From Lantana camara (lineage: Eukaryota; Streptophyta; Magnoliopsida; Lamiales; Verbenaceae): a DNA stretch of 64,000 nt. Location: the NCBI GenBank assembly GCA_037501455.1, contig CM074865.1, positions 37,926,501-37,990,500 on the forward strand, in the 5' to 3' direction. The position numbers were made by a program, and so were the translations under genes. Of this stretch, positions 1 through 10,841 are shown piece after piece; the stretch's first letter is position 1; each line of letters starts with the position of its first letter. The notes under the pieces are model-generated. The model had not been told where the DNA came from. It made no database searches and worked only from the letters and a program-made list of their open reading frames with translations.

Positions 1-577
1 CCATTTTCTCCTCGCTTTGAACCAAATTTCGTGCCATATATCATTTTAATGGTCTATGTGTCTAGTTTCATTCCCAAGAAACAAAACTCAATTTCCTTTC
101 CTCAAACTCAAGATATTCCAGTTTTACTACAGCTTGTCCGTTTTGGAAATCTGTCAACTTTCGTCCATTTTCACTCGGGAGCTCTTTTTGAGTTTCATTT
201 CCTTTTTCTCTCATGTTTCCATCTCCAAACTTGTTTATAACTCATTATTTATTGATTATATGCTTATACTTGTTCTTATATGCATTTTTATCGCTTGAAT
301 GACGTGAATTAGTTTCGCAAATTTCATGTGCGCCTTGTTAGGCATTTAAATGTTATATTATGCATTAAATGGTGCACTTGAACATGTCATTAATATAATA
401 TGATTTCATATTCATGCCTTATGTATTTAATTCACTTGCCGTGCGTCATACCTGGTTCATATTGAGTCGAGTTTCACTCGTGTCTTGTTTCCTTTGTCCA
501 GAGAGTTCTCAGGAGGACGTTGAGCACGTCGAGTAGGGTTTGAGGAGTCCTCGTTCTTCTCTTTTTGTCCGGTACAG

Positions 578-1263
578 GTGAGGAATTGTTAGGATATAAT
601 ATAAACCCTACAACCCTCTTATATTTTGATTTGGCCAAAACTTATATTATACTTATATCTTGGTTTCAAATGAACAAATGATTTTGGAAAATGAAACCAA
701 TCTTGATCCTGTCCTATTTTGGCGAGACTGTTACACTTCCTGGGGCCCAGGGGCTTATGTATTGAGAGAACTGGGGAAGCATGGGCTGACGGCTATTTCT
801 TGCATAAGTCCCAACCAAACTCGGACTACCCTGACATTCACCAGGAGGTTTGGTGAATCGAAGGGGCTCCCGGTCAACGGGATTCATGTACCCATTGATC
901 ATCCTGTCCTGGGTGGTGAGGGTTAGCTAACCGAGCCACCAAACCGGAGGAAAAAGGGTACTTGTGCACTTGAAACTGATTCTGTAACAAAGTGAAACTT
1001 AAAATATTGCATGATCATTTAACAACTACCTGGTACACTAAAGGAGTAACGTTGGAGATTGCTCACTCGCCGAGCCACTGATCACTTGTCCTGAATTTAA
1101 TTTGATAGTTGTAATTCCATACAATGATAACCTGTGTTTTACTTACCTTCTTAAAAACCTTGTATAGAATTATGGCTTGCATGAACTTTATCGCTTTCTA
1201 TATTATATATATGCCTTTCACTCAGTCTTGTAGAGACTGACCCCTCCCTTCTTTGTCCCTCAG
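578..1263 (+). other. Candidate LTR-embedded intron in G
   Basis: CAG|GTGAGG at 578 is a strong plant-type donor. CTGAC branch-point-like sequence followed by a pyrimidine tract and CAG ends at 1263, giving 686 nt. The same donor, branch point and acceptor lie at matching places in the other gypsy LTRs of the window. Splicing itself is inferred, not seen. Confidence 0.4.
837..857 (+). ncRNA. Conserved LTR hairpin (constant loop, covarying stem), copy in G
   Basis: Arms TTCACCA (837-843) and TGGTGAA (851-857) pair perfectly around a GGAGGTT loop. Elements C, D, J and H have the same loop with different but still paired arms. It lies inside the candidate LTR intron. It is probably an RNA structure of the transcript rather than a separate gene. 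Confidence 0.4.
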
Positions 1264-1652
1264 GTCCCTTGCAGGTGTAGCTAAGCAGGAAATTGCTTTA
1301 TTTATTGTAATTTTGTGTCTAGCTCGTGTCATACGGTTGTTGTACCACACACTCATATTACCTCTTGTTATGTATATATTTTGTGAGGCAGTGAGGGCCA
1401 AATACTTTCACTTGTAAATTATGTAAGCTCTTGATGAGTGATCCTGTTGTTATGAACTACTGGTTTATATTTATGGTTTATACTCTTGTTTCTGTCGCTT
1501 GGTTGCATCGATTATTTGGTACAGGTTTAGCCCGCCTGGCTAGGGTCCGTGTCGTGTCCCCGTTCGCTAGGATTGGGTTTGTGTGCGGACTATATTCCTA
1601 TATGAGCTTGGTCTTAGTGCTGGGGATGTGGGGCCCACGCTAGGGCATCACA

Positions 1653-3705
1653 CATCATATCCATAAACGCGGCTGGGGCATTGGTAAGACCAAAAGGCAT
1701 GACCACAAACTCGAAATGTCCATATCTCGTGTTGAAACCTGTCTTCGGTATATATTCCTCCCGGATACGCAACTGGTTATACCCTTGCCTTAAGTCCAAC
1801 ATAGAATAAACACTTGAACCTTGTAGGAGGTCGAACAAGTCTTCAATGTGAGGGAGCGGGTACTTGTTCTTAACCGTTAACCGGTTCAGTTCACTGTAGT
1901 CAATGCACATCCGCAAAGTCCTGTCTTTTTTCTTTACAAACAGGATCGGAGCACCCCACGGAGAAGTGCTCGGGCGAATGTAACCACACTCTAAGAGCTC
2001 GTCCAATTGCGTCTTCATTTCCTTCAACTCGGTGGGAGCCATCCTATAGGGAGATTTCGCATACGGTTTTGCTCCGGGATAGAGATCTATCACAAACTCG
2101 ACATCCCGATCCGGAGGTAAAGATCCCAAGTTCTTCGGAAACACATCGGGGAATTCCTTCACGATCTTCGTCTCCTCGAGCTTGGCCTGATCCTTTAGCT
2201 TATTCAAAATGTAGGCCATGTAGCCCGTTGCACCGTCCCGGAACAATCTACTTGCTTCCATAAAGGAAATAAACGGGCAGGTCTTCAACCTCTGACCCGC
2301 AAAGACCGTAGAACCCAAAGTCACCCTCTTGGCAAAACAATCCATCATTGCTCGGTAACGATACAACCAGTCCATTCCCAGAATCACCCCATACTTCTTG
2401 ATAGGTATCTTGATGAAATCTGCCGGATACTCTTGATCTTCCACAACCACGGTAAACACAATTTGTAGATAAGGTACCACCAAGGGGAGAAGTAACAACA
2501 AAAGAATTATCTAGGCAAGCAACAGGCAAAGGAAGAGTAGAAACAAGCCGGGAAGCAATAAATGAATGCGTTGCTCCCGGATCAAACAATGCATGCAATG
2601 GAATGCCATGAATGTGGATAGTACCTTCAACCACGGCGTTGGCATCCACTTCCATATTCTCTTCCTCACCCTCCAAAGCATAAGCTCTCGCTTGGATTGG
2701 TGCTCTCGGAAGCATCACATTCAACGGTTGAGGAGCTCGAGGCTGAGGTACTCTCACTTGAGGACAAGTGCTAATCAAATGATCGGGCTCTCCACATTTA
2801 AAGCATCTCCTCAATTTCTTCCGACATATCTCCTCGGTGTGATTAGGACCCTTGCAATAACCACATTGAATCGGAGCCGATAGAGCTGGTGTCGCGGGTA
2901 CCGGAGGTCGAGCTTTCTTGAATGAGGTGTTAGAACCTTGGGGTTTGAAAACCGGAGGCCCACTTTGTAATGCAGGCCTCTTCCCCAAATTAGAGCTCGA
3001 ACCTTGGCTCGAAGAATAAGTCGGCCTCAACCTTAATCGCCTTCCTCGTAGCCTTCTCCCACGTATCCACAGTAGCCGCCTTAAGAGCATTCTGAATCTC
3101 ATATCTCAAACCGTGAATAAAGTTCCGGGCTTTCTGGGTATCATCATTAGTAATATGCGGGGCATACGGTGCGAGTCTCTCAAATTCCAAGATATACTCT
3201 TCAACCGATCGATTCCCTTGTCTCAATTCCGTGAATTGCTGAAGTCTTCTCTCACGAGCACTAGGTGGAACATACTTGTGACGAAGCTCTCTAACAAAAC
3301 TCTCCCAATCAAACTCCTCTCCACTTCTTTCCAGTCGAGCTCTCATAGCCTTGAGCCAATTGGATGCGGGACCTTGAACAAACCGAGCCGGCAAACAGCT
3401 TTCTCATGTAAAGGAGCGGGGCAAATTTCCCAAATTCCCGCGATCTCCGACAACCACTCTTCTGCTTGTATGTCATCTCCTCCATACCACTTAGGTGGAT
3501 TGTTATTTCTGAACTCCTTGAAGGCCGGAGTTACTTGCCCACCTTGTCCTTCCCATTGAGGATTATCTCGTTGATTCTGCTGAAGATGATTCAGAAGAGC
3601 CTGCACAATATTCTCAGCATTCATCGGTGGAGGTGGAGGTGCTTGTAGAGGGGGTTGATTAAGATCAGGGGTCTGCTCCCTATCTGCTCTCCTTCTTGGA
3701 GGCAT
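1653..3705 (-). pseudogene. Element F: broken gypsy gag-pol, gag through reverse transcriptase
   Basis: Translation on the minus strand starts at the ATG at 3703-3705 (protein begins MPPRRRADRE), directly after a CAG|G acceptor-like site. In order I see a Ty3/gypsy Gag capsid region, a basic linker, a CCHC zinc knuckle (CFKCGEPDHLISTC), an aspartic protease segment, and reverse transcriptase to about the [11 protein letters not shown] region. The reading frame changes at least three times: near 3390, near 3000, and between protease and RT near 2480, so no full polyprotein can be made. The protease site reads LFDPGATHSF where the family normally has D-S/T-G. The RT ends at 1653, before the YxDD motif, because element G interrupts it; RNase H, integrase and the other LTR must lie left of the window. 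The sequence resembles Tekay/Del-type chromoviruses. Confidence 0.85.
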
Positions 3706-3914
3706 CCTGAAAATACACAAATCAAGAAATATCGATGCATGGGGTTCAGTTCATGATCATGAAGTCAATTATCATGAATTGAAAGAAAATAGGTCATATA
3801 GAGATGTAAATGAATGCAAACAATCACATACTCCTATACCGAACGACCTAGATAGACTCAACACGACTCTAGAGCTCCGGTTTTGCAACCGAGAGCTCTC
3901 ATACCACGCAAGGA
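3706..3914 (-). other. Element F leader with primer-binding site
   Basis: This is the untranslated leader between the 5' LTR and gag of F. The minus-strand sequence TGGTATGAGAGCTC (3892-3905), a few bases inside the LTR, resembles the Met-initiator tRNA primer site TGGTATCAGAGC with one change. A pyrimidine-rich TTTTCAG|G acceptor-like site (3706-3713 on the minus strand) touches the gag start. I see nothing else. Confidence 0.65.
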
Positions 3915-4352
3915 TGTAACACCCCCGGAGCGAAGGGTGCCACATCCCCCGTACTAGGGTCTAACACGAGTAACGAAATAGGGAGTTCGCACCCGTATCA
4001 AACCATAGCGAACGGGAGACACACAAAACTCACACTCTCGCTAGGCGGCCTAGACCCTTAGAAACTGTGCAAATTAAAATCAGAGTAGCGGAAGCAATTC
4101 ATATCCAACATAATTCCCAAGATCACATATATGCATAGCAAAATGGGGGAGGGTCAAGTATACAAGCTAGCAAGCTAGATCAGATACAAATGTACAATGC
4201 CATCACGGCTCAAAATAGCATAAGTGTAATCAGAATACATAATCCAAAATACATAAGCAAAAGGAGAAGTAATCCACTACGATACATGAGACCCAAGTTA
4301 AACCACAAGTAAACCCAAAAGACACTTGCCGCTTAGCTTGACTCGGGAGAAC

Positions 4353-5221
4353 CTGCAAACTCAAAAGAAATTGAAAAAGGGGAAAAACAACAACGAGGGT
4401 TAGTCCTAGTGACTAGTGAGGGGGCTAACTCACGCACCCGATAAATATATATAGAGCAAAGCATTTAATCAAAACGAAAGGATCCTTGAACATAGAGTGG
4501 TTTTTGCAAGCTAAATTAATTCCCATGATATAGATATACATAGGTTAAAAAAAAGTAAAAAGGCCAAAAGCCAACTTCCAAATTTTAGTTAATTAAGAAT
4601 CCACTCTCGTTCCATAGACCATACAAAGCTAAACCAACTCGGCGAGTACGAGTCACACTCCAAACTTCCATATACGAAGAACAAAGCAAAGCAAAACAAA
4701 TCAGAATACATCCCCAGCACCAGTTGATAGAAGGGTTGATCGACCCTAACTGTCCACAAACACAGATGAGACAAGGTTTAATCACGACCTTGAAACCTTC
4801 GACGGTTGCCTCCACCGGCTCAAGAGAAACACCCTTCCCCGATCCTCCCAAGGTTAGGTGAGACTCTCAAATGGAGGTGTTGATGGAAGAGCTCGGCGAC
4901 CACCCCTCGGCCGTCCCGAGATTACCATTCCACACTCCGGGGCCCAAATAGATCATGAAAATCACACAAACATAACGCAAAGCTTATCTTTCAAAGCCAC
5001 ATCTCTCTTACACACACACACTTGCACAAAGCTAAACTTTTCAAACGAAGGCAAAATAGCTTACATATTTATACAAAGCGTTTTCCAACTCTTATAACAA
5101 ATGGGATAATCCCTCAACATATGTGTCATACACATATTTACCATATATTATACGTATTCGCATGCGAGGCTTCAAATCAAGTAGGGTTATAGGTCGAATA
5201 ACTAAAAGAACAAAACCTCAC
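4353..5221 (-). other. Candidate LTR-embedded intron in F
   Basis: On the minus strand AAG|GTGAGG starts at 5221. CTAAC, a long pyrimidine run and TTTGCAG end at 4353, giving 869 nt. Position and signals match those of G, C, D, J and M. Confidence 0.4.
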
Positions 5222-5604
5222 CTTGTCAACGCGCGTAGTGGAGACAAAAAGGGAAACCGGACACCTACGGAGCAAGCTCGTCCTCAACGGGGAGAACCTC
5301 TGAACAAGACAAACAACAAGGAACACACTTAGGCTCAATATGAACCACATTGATGCTCGGTACATGCGTATGTATGATTATGACGCGAATGATATGAAAT
5401 GAATCCACATTTAGGCCATTTACGAGCAACCAATGCACATAAGAACATATATCATAAACGAGGACATAAATCAAGTCACAAATTCATAACATGAGGCTTA
5501 ACACATAATGTAACAAATTAATCAGGCATACACATCATAAACGAGGCAAGAAGGATCAACAGGAAGCAACGAAAAGGCAAAAGAAATCTCCTCGGATGCC
5601 ACCC

Positions 5605-5739
5605 TGTTGGACAGGGCAGTGTCAGAAATGTAAAGGGGATGGACGCGGCCGCGTCAGCCGAATTAATTCAAAAAAAAACATTTCTGAGAGCTCAACACGG
5701 CCGTGTCCATTTTCCTTTGTAACCTGACCCGGCCGTGTC
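5605..5739. repeat. GC-rich palindrome cluster in F's LTR
   Basis: Three CG-rich palindromes lie about 50 and 30 bp apart: GACGCGGCCGCGTC (5642-5655), ACACGGCCGTGT (5695-5706) and GACCCGGCCGTGTC (5726-5739, imperfect). A further inverted repeat with arms CCCTGT/ACAGGG is at 5605-5619. They stand out from AT-rich surroundings. Confidence 0.7.
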
Positions 5740-6960
5740 AGGCGTTCGGGTTGAAAAAATTTTAACGCAGCAACTCCGAATTTTGAAGGCAAAAACAGGG
5801 GGTTTTGGTTGGGGGCTCTTAGGAGTCTCTTATGCCAATGAAAATAAACTCAACACACATGAAAATAACACCAAGCCACCAACAATTCATGCCATACAAG
5901 TAGCAATCAATTCAGCTCCAAAATATGCAAGCAATCAAGTCAAGAATGGAAAGAAATGCATCAAGTTATATCATCAAAGCTCAAGAGTTCATTAATGGCC
6001 AATCACTCATTTTCCAACTACCATGAAAGGAGGAGTAATAATTGTCAAGAATCATGCTCTAGGAGCAATAAATCATCACCAAGAATCAAGGAAACAAGAA
6101 TGGAGGCAAGAATCAACAAATTTCTCCCAACCACTACTATTCACATGCTTGCTATATCTCAAGAATCCACCAAAGAATTCAGCTCAAAATTACATAAACG
6201 AGAGAAGAGAGAGTGTAGATTACAACCATAAACTTACCTTTCAAATTTGAGAAGCTTAGGTGATGATTTGACCTCAAAATCAAAGGAATGGCCAAAGGGG
6301 GTTTTCCTTCTCTTCTTTTCCCTTGCTTGCTGGTCGTTATTTGTGAGAGAGGGAGAGAATGGATCGGTATTCAAGGGGTTTGGGGCTGAAATGGGTAGTT
6401 AACTCAAGGTATAACTCATGGTTAAGGCTTGGTTAAGTTTAAATGGGGTCCACAAGGCTATGCTAGGTCAAAAGGTAGCTTTCAAGCGTAAGGGGCTCGT
6501 TTCAATTGAAATCCAAAGGTCTTAATGAACTTAGAAAAATGTGAGGCTTGTCCCATTTAACCCGAATCGTCAAAATGAGCTCAACGGAGGTGACGGAATT
6601 CGAATCCAAATTCCCGAGCTCAAGATACGCGTCCCGGAACCCAAGGTGCACTAAATGCTCTTTAGCCTCCTTTAGGCCCCGTCTCCAAAACGAACCCAAA
6701 AAGGCAGTCAAAACAAATACCAAAACATATAACGAGCATATAATCGAGTCCATAAAGCATATAATTAACACATACCACGAATTCACAGAAATCAAAATTA
6801 AATTCGAATCCAAAACGAACAAAATTCAAAGCAAGGAAAGTTAAACGTTTAAACAATTAAATCCACGTTAGCAATTAAATATCACATAAACTCATAAGGA
6901 AATTAATTAAATAGCGCACATAATAGGTTACCTGAAAGTCTGATCAGTCGGGATGTTACA

Positions 6961-7572
6961 AGATTTTTTCTAGAAGAATAATATCTTATTTAGATAAGAG
7001 GTTATTACTTGGAGAGAAAGAAAATAGAAGAAAAGTCAAACTAGGAATCCTGTTCCTAAATAGACTTAGGTTTTAAGAAACCCCATATATATATCAAGGA
7101 CTGATGGAAGTATTTTTTCAATCGCATAATCAGATTGCAAAAATACGAGTTTCTTGGGAATGCGAACTCCAGTACATGAAGACAAGGTCCCGACGACACG
7201 TTTTTCGAGGTAAAGGACTGGCAGCTCAATCTTCGCTAAACTGGGTTTTGAAGGGAAATTTAATTACGTTCTTTCTCTTCTCGTTTCTTGTTTCTTTCTT
7301 TACACATGTTATTGTACTAGCATGCTCACTCACATCATTTGAATCTAGGACTGGTGTGGATTATTACACTAGAAAGAATCGTTTTGAGGGACAAGGGTTG
7401 CCATTACCACATTAAGCGCGTTTGAGGGCGGTTCAAAACGTGTCAAGAAAGCGTCGATTCTTGTAAGTTCTTGAATCCCTAAGATTTGGAAATAGAACTT
7501 ACAAGTTCACGATCTTACTTTTGGGAAAAATTTTAAATTCCGCTGCGTTCTTTTTCTTGTTTTTCCCCAATA
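6961..7572 (+). mobile_element. Element E 5' LTR, right-hand part (Ty1/copia)
   Basis: This matches E's 3' LTR from about 44288 to its end, including the runs around TCTAGAAGAATAATATC and the terminal CCCAATA. The left part of the LTR is displaced by insertion of F. GTAAGT at 7463-7468 is a donor-like site shared with copias A and B. The LTR ends in TA instead of CA in both E copies. Confidence 0.85.
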
Positions 7573-7961
7573 AGTGGTATCAGAGCCACCTTCCAAGGTC
7601 TATTTCTAATTTATCTTTTTGATATGAATTTGGTAGAAATTCTTAGATTTAGATGTGATTAAGTATTCATGAGCTTTTAGAAATCTAAGAAAAATTGAAT
7701 CTGTGTTTTTCCTAAAATTTCTGAAAAACGTTTTCTGAAAACTTTTGATTAAAACTGTTTTGAATCAAACTTGATTAAATCGTGTTTTTAATTTTTGGAT
7801 TGAATTGAGTTTTTAGAAACTGTAAAAATTACGAAATCTCGTTACGAGAACGCGAGGGTTGGACATGCTAAAGTATAGCACGACCCAACCCCACACGCAA
7901 GCCACCATCACCGCCGCCCAGCGCATGCGCTGGGGCACACGCCTCGGATAGGTGCCTAGCG
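7573..7961 (+). other. Element E leader, first part, with primer-binding site
   Basis: TGGTATCAGAGCC (7575-7587), two bases after the LTR, is the Met-initiator-type primer site. The sequence then follows the leader of copia B at lower identity. It becomes GC-rich around 7850-7961, where gypsy C inserted; the last five bases TAGCG (7957-7961) are C's target duplication. Confidence 0.8.
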
Positions 7962-8880
7962 TGTAACGCCCCGAATTTTATTTATTAATATCTTATGTTT
8001 TAAATAATTTATAAATTATATTTTAAAATACTTTCATGAAAATTTTATGAATTTATATCAAATTGAGAATTTCTTTCATGACTTGAAAATATTTATATCG
8101 TAAAATATTTACCGGGTATGAGTTAATTACCAAATTGTCCCTAGATAGATATTTCTTTAAACTTGGGGACTAAATTGCATGGGTTTCAAGGACCTAATTG
8201 ACCATATTTCAAAATCCTTATAGCCTTAATTGCATCACTTGAACTCTTAGAGGATTAATTGGCAAAATTGGACATCTCACACATTTCAAAATTTGATGAA
8301 TCGATATATGCATCTCCAAGCTTCTTCCTTGCTCTCATACCATCCAAAAATCTCCCAACCACAATTGCTTCTTGCTCTCGGTTCATACAAGAAAGAAAAG
8401 GGAAGAGATTTCATACTTTTCATCAAGAATTATCAAGAAATATTTCAAGAATTGGGACTTGATCATCATCTTCATCCACCATCTTCATTTCTTTCTCATT
8501 CAAGGTTGGTTGTACATGAATTCTTGATTCTTGAGCATATTTGATTGAGCTAGGGTTTGGGAATTATATGCTAGATGAGTTATTTGGAATTGGAAGCATG
8601 AGTATATGATCATATCATGAATTATGGAATGATTTCTTCATGAATTTAATGGAAAATTGAGCTTGAATGATCAAGTATGATCATGAGCATGAAACATGAA
8701 TTCTTGATAATATTTCATGGTTTAAGTGTTTAAGTGTTACTTTATCATTTATTGAAGATATGTGCATGTATATTTCCAGAATTTCATGTCTTTATTGATC
8801 AAACTTGGCTTTTGTTGTTGTTTTGGTGCCATTGCCGAGAGCTTCCCCTGTTTCTGCTCTGTTTTTCCCAGTTGCAGAAA

Positions 8881-9110
8881 CTGGGAACGACCGTTCCCAG
8901 CCTCAAGGCTTTATGGAAACGGGCGTTCCCATCTCTTTTCAAATAAAAGGGAGGCCGAGCCTGGGAACGGCCGTTCCCATTTTGGCCTTGGTGCCGGAAG
9001 GGCCGTTCCCAGCTTCAGCGCGTTTTTAAAAATGAAAATCGTTGCCGCGTCTTTGGGGCTATGGGAACGACCGTTCCCATTTACAAAGGGAACCCAGAAC
9101 GGCCGTTCCC
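8881..9110. repeat. Six GC palindromes in C's LTR
   Basis: Variants of TGGGAACGRCCGTTCCCA occur at 8881-8900, 8914-8932, 8962-8979, 8996-9010, 9061-9080 and 9088-9110. Some are perfect inverted repeats of 18-20 bp; others have one damaged arm. The array is repeated in the 3' LTR at about 23322-23551. Confidence 0.85.
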
Positions 9111-9401
9111 ACCTGACTTACAGAACAAAATATTCTGCATAAAATTAAAATTTTAGCCCCTCGATCCGACGACTTCTTTGACCTCGATTTGCTATAATAT
9201 GTGCTAATATGTAGTGAAACAACATGTTATCATGCCACATTGTATTTTCGTGGTCGTCTCGATACATTTTGGCCGTTCGTCATATTTGGTCCATTTTAGA
9301 GTCCTGTCTCACGTGTACACGTCGTGGTTGCACAGATCCTTGTCTCGTGACGTGGAGCAGGGGCCGTAGGCCGTGTCTTGGCTTGCACTTTGTCGGTAAA
9401 G

Positions 9402-10186
9402 GTGAGGTTTAGTTATTAATTATCTAGAACCCTATAACCTTTATATGGATTTCGGCCAAACTACACATGCGTATATCTTTATAATCGTTTTCCAACAATA
9501 AGGGATTTAATACCTACTCGTGTATCATGTTACAATCGTGTTCATGACAAGTAAATCGTGTATCGTGTTATAATCAAGCCATGAATCGTGTCATTGTGCT
9601 ACCGTGATCGTGTTGGCGAACTGTTGTGTACCGTGTATCGTGTATTGTGTTTATGGGCCCGAGGGTGAGTGTGTGAGCCAACCGGGAAAGCATAGGGCTG
9701 ACGGGTAACTCATAACACCTCTCTCACACCGTGGGGATGCCCCCTGAATCCACCAGGAGGTTTGGTGGAGGAAGGAGTCCCGTACGTGGGAGTCATGCTC
9801 CTGACGTGCACCGTGTTATCGTGGGTGGTTCGGGCCTTGCAAACCCACCACCGATGGTGAAGGGTGGATTTCATGTTATTGATCGTGCGCACTTTAATGA
9901 CTTGCATGATAACTTAATTAAATGAAAGTACAACCCTTGTTCACTGTCGAGGTTGGTTGGAGATCGTGCACGCCCCTCGCCAGGGCCACTGACTGTTATA
10001 ATAAACGTGATTATCGTGTGAAACATGATAGTTGTAATCTCGGGCGAGTATTGATATTCTTGCACTTTTGTCGATATTATTATTTTATTTACAAAACCTT
10101 ACCCGAGATTATAACTCGCATGCTACTTGTGTATATATATATTGCCCCTCACTCGGTCTTCACAGACTGACGCCTCCACCTTTCAG
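9402..10186 (+). other. Candidate LTR-embedded intron in C
   Basis: AAAG|GTGAGG starts at 9402. GACTGAC (branch-point type), a pyrimidine tract and TTTCAG|G end at 10186, giving 785 nt. All signals are shared with the other gypsy LTRs. Splicing is inferred. Confidence 0.4.
9749..9769 (+). ncRNA. Conserved LTR hairpin, copy in C
   Basis: Arms TCCACCA and TGGTGGA pair perfectly around GGAGGTT. The second base pair is C-G here and T-A in G, so the stem covaries. It lies within the candidate intron. Confidence 0.4.
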
Positions 10187-10534
10187 GTTTTGTTCATGGC
10201 GTGCTAGGCGGGAGTCGGGTCGTGTCTTTCTGTCCAGCTGAGTCTAGCATAGCTTTTCTTTTCATGTATTAACAGTTCAGAGTATCATGTTAATAGCTCT
10301 AGGTACATATATGTGAATGTTACTTGGAAGATGATAATGTATTGATATGATGATATAATACTCTTATGCTTCCGCTTTATATTGTACATGTGTAAGTTTA
10401 TCCTGCCTAGCCGGTCGTGTATTGCATTGTCACCGTTCGCTATAGGTTGGTTCATGTACGGATAGCCTATTTCGTATAGGGATTGACCTATAGTACGGGG
10501 GAGTGTGGCACCTCCACGTTTAAGGGGTGTTACA

Positions 10535-10841
10535 TCTCAGGTGGTATCAAAGCCCGGTTACAAAACCGAGGTTCTAGTGTCGTGTCGTGTCAAGTCTAGG
10601 TCGAACGGCATAGGATTAATTGATACTTGATGAGTCTTGCATTTCATGTGGAGCTACTTGGACTTACCTGAAATTACTTGAATTAGCTAAATTACTCAAT
10701 AAGTTGTGCCTTGCATTGATTTTGCTATTAATTGCTAACTAGTTGATCTTGAATTACGTGTTATACTTGTATTCTATGATCTTAAATATGTTCATTAGCA
10801 TTTCCTAATCCAACATGCATATCTAGTGTTTCAATTACAGG
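10535..10841 (+). other. Element C leader with primer-binding site
   Basis: TGGTATCAAAGCC at 10542-10554 is a Met-initiator-like primer site with one change. The rest is an AT-rich untranslated leader. It ends with TTACAG|G directly before the gag ATG, an acceptor-like arrangement also seen in F and K. Confidence 0.75.

Larger units (their letters stand above)
1..1652 (+). mobile_element. Element G: 3' part of a Ty3/gypsy LTR, inserted into element F
   Basis: The stretch reads as the last part of a long gypsy LTR. It ends in GGCATCACA at 1652, and F's reverse transcriptase is cut off exactly there on the minus strand. It shares the order of landmarks of the other gypsy LTRs here: a GTGAGG splice-donor-like site, a GGGCCC/CCACCAGG structured block, CTCACTCAGTC followed by GACTGACC and a pyrimidine tract, then CCCGTTCGCT and GGGGATGTGG near the end. 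Its start lies left of the window, so it may be a solo LTR or one end of a full element. The expected 5-bp duplication on the right would be CATCA (1653-1657). The short ORFs in it match nothing I recognise and are not annotated. Confidence 0.75.
3915..6960 (-). mobile_element. Element F 5' LTR (gypsy, about 3.05 kb)
   Basis: On the minus strand it begins TGTAACATCCC (at 6960) and ends GGGGGTGTTACA (at 3915), with TG...CA ends and the primer site next to it. It is inserted in the 5' LTR of copia E: E sequence resumes at 6961 and matches E's 3' LTR from about 44285. It carries a candidate intron (4353-5221) and a cluster of GC palindromes (5642-5739). The short ORFs inside do not look like genes. 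Confidence 0.85.
7962..10534 (+). mobile_element. Element C 5' LTR (2573 bp)
   Basis: It starts TGTAACGCCCCGAATT and ends AAGGGGTGTTACA, followed by the primer site. It holds six palindromes (8881-9110), a candidate intron (9402-10186) and a conserved hairpin (9749-9769). The first 1.1 kb looks identical to the 3' LTR by eye; nearly all differences I found lie after about 9090. The short ORFs at 8259-9142 recur in the other LTR only because the DNA is duplicated; I do not consider them genes. Confidence 0.9.

Noticed and set aside
660..926. 88-aa frame in LTR G
   Set aside because: It spans the conserved structured block of the LTR, which is conserved as RNA/DNA structure in other families without an open frame.
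8881..9110. Regularly repeated palindromes suggesting a CRISPR array
   Set aside because: Spacing is irregular, repeats are imperfect, and the context is a plant LTR with no cas genes.
8259..9142. ORFs of 67-126 aa repeated identically at 22700-23583
   Set aside because: The repetition is explained by the duplicated LTR of C. The frames overlap each other and run through the palindromes.
9655..9870. Possible hammerhead or HDV-like ribozyme in the structured LTR block
   Set aside because: I could not place the invariant hammerhead core (CUGANGA with GAAA) or an HDV double pseudoknot. Only the simple covarying hairpin is supported.
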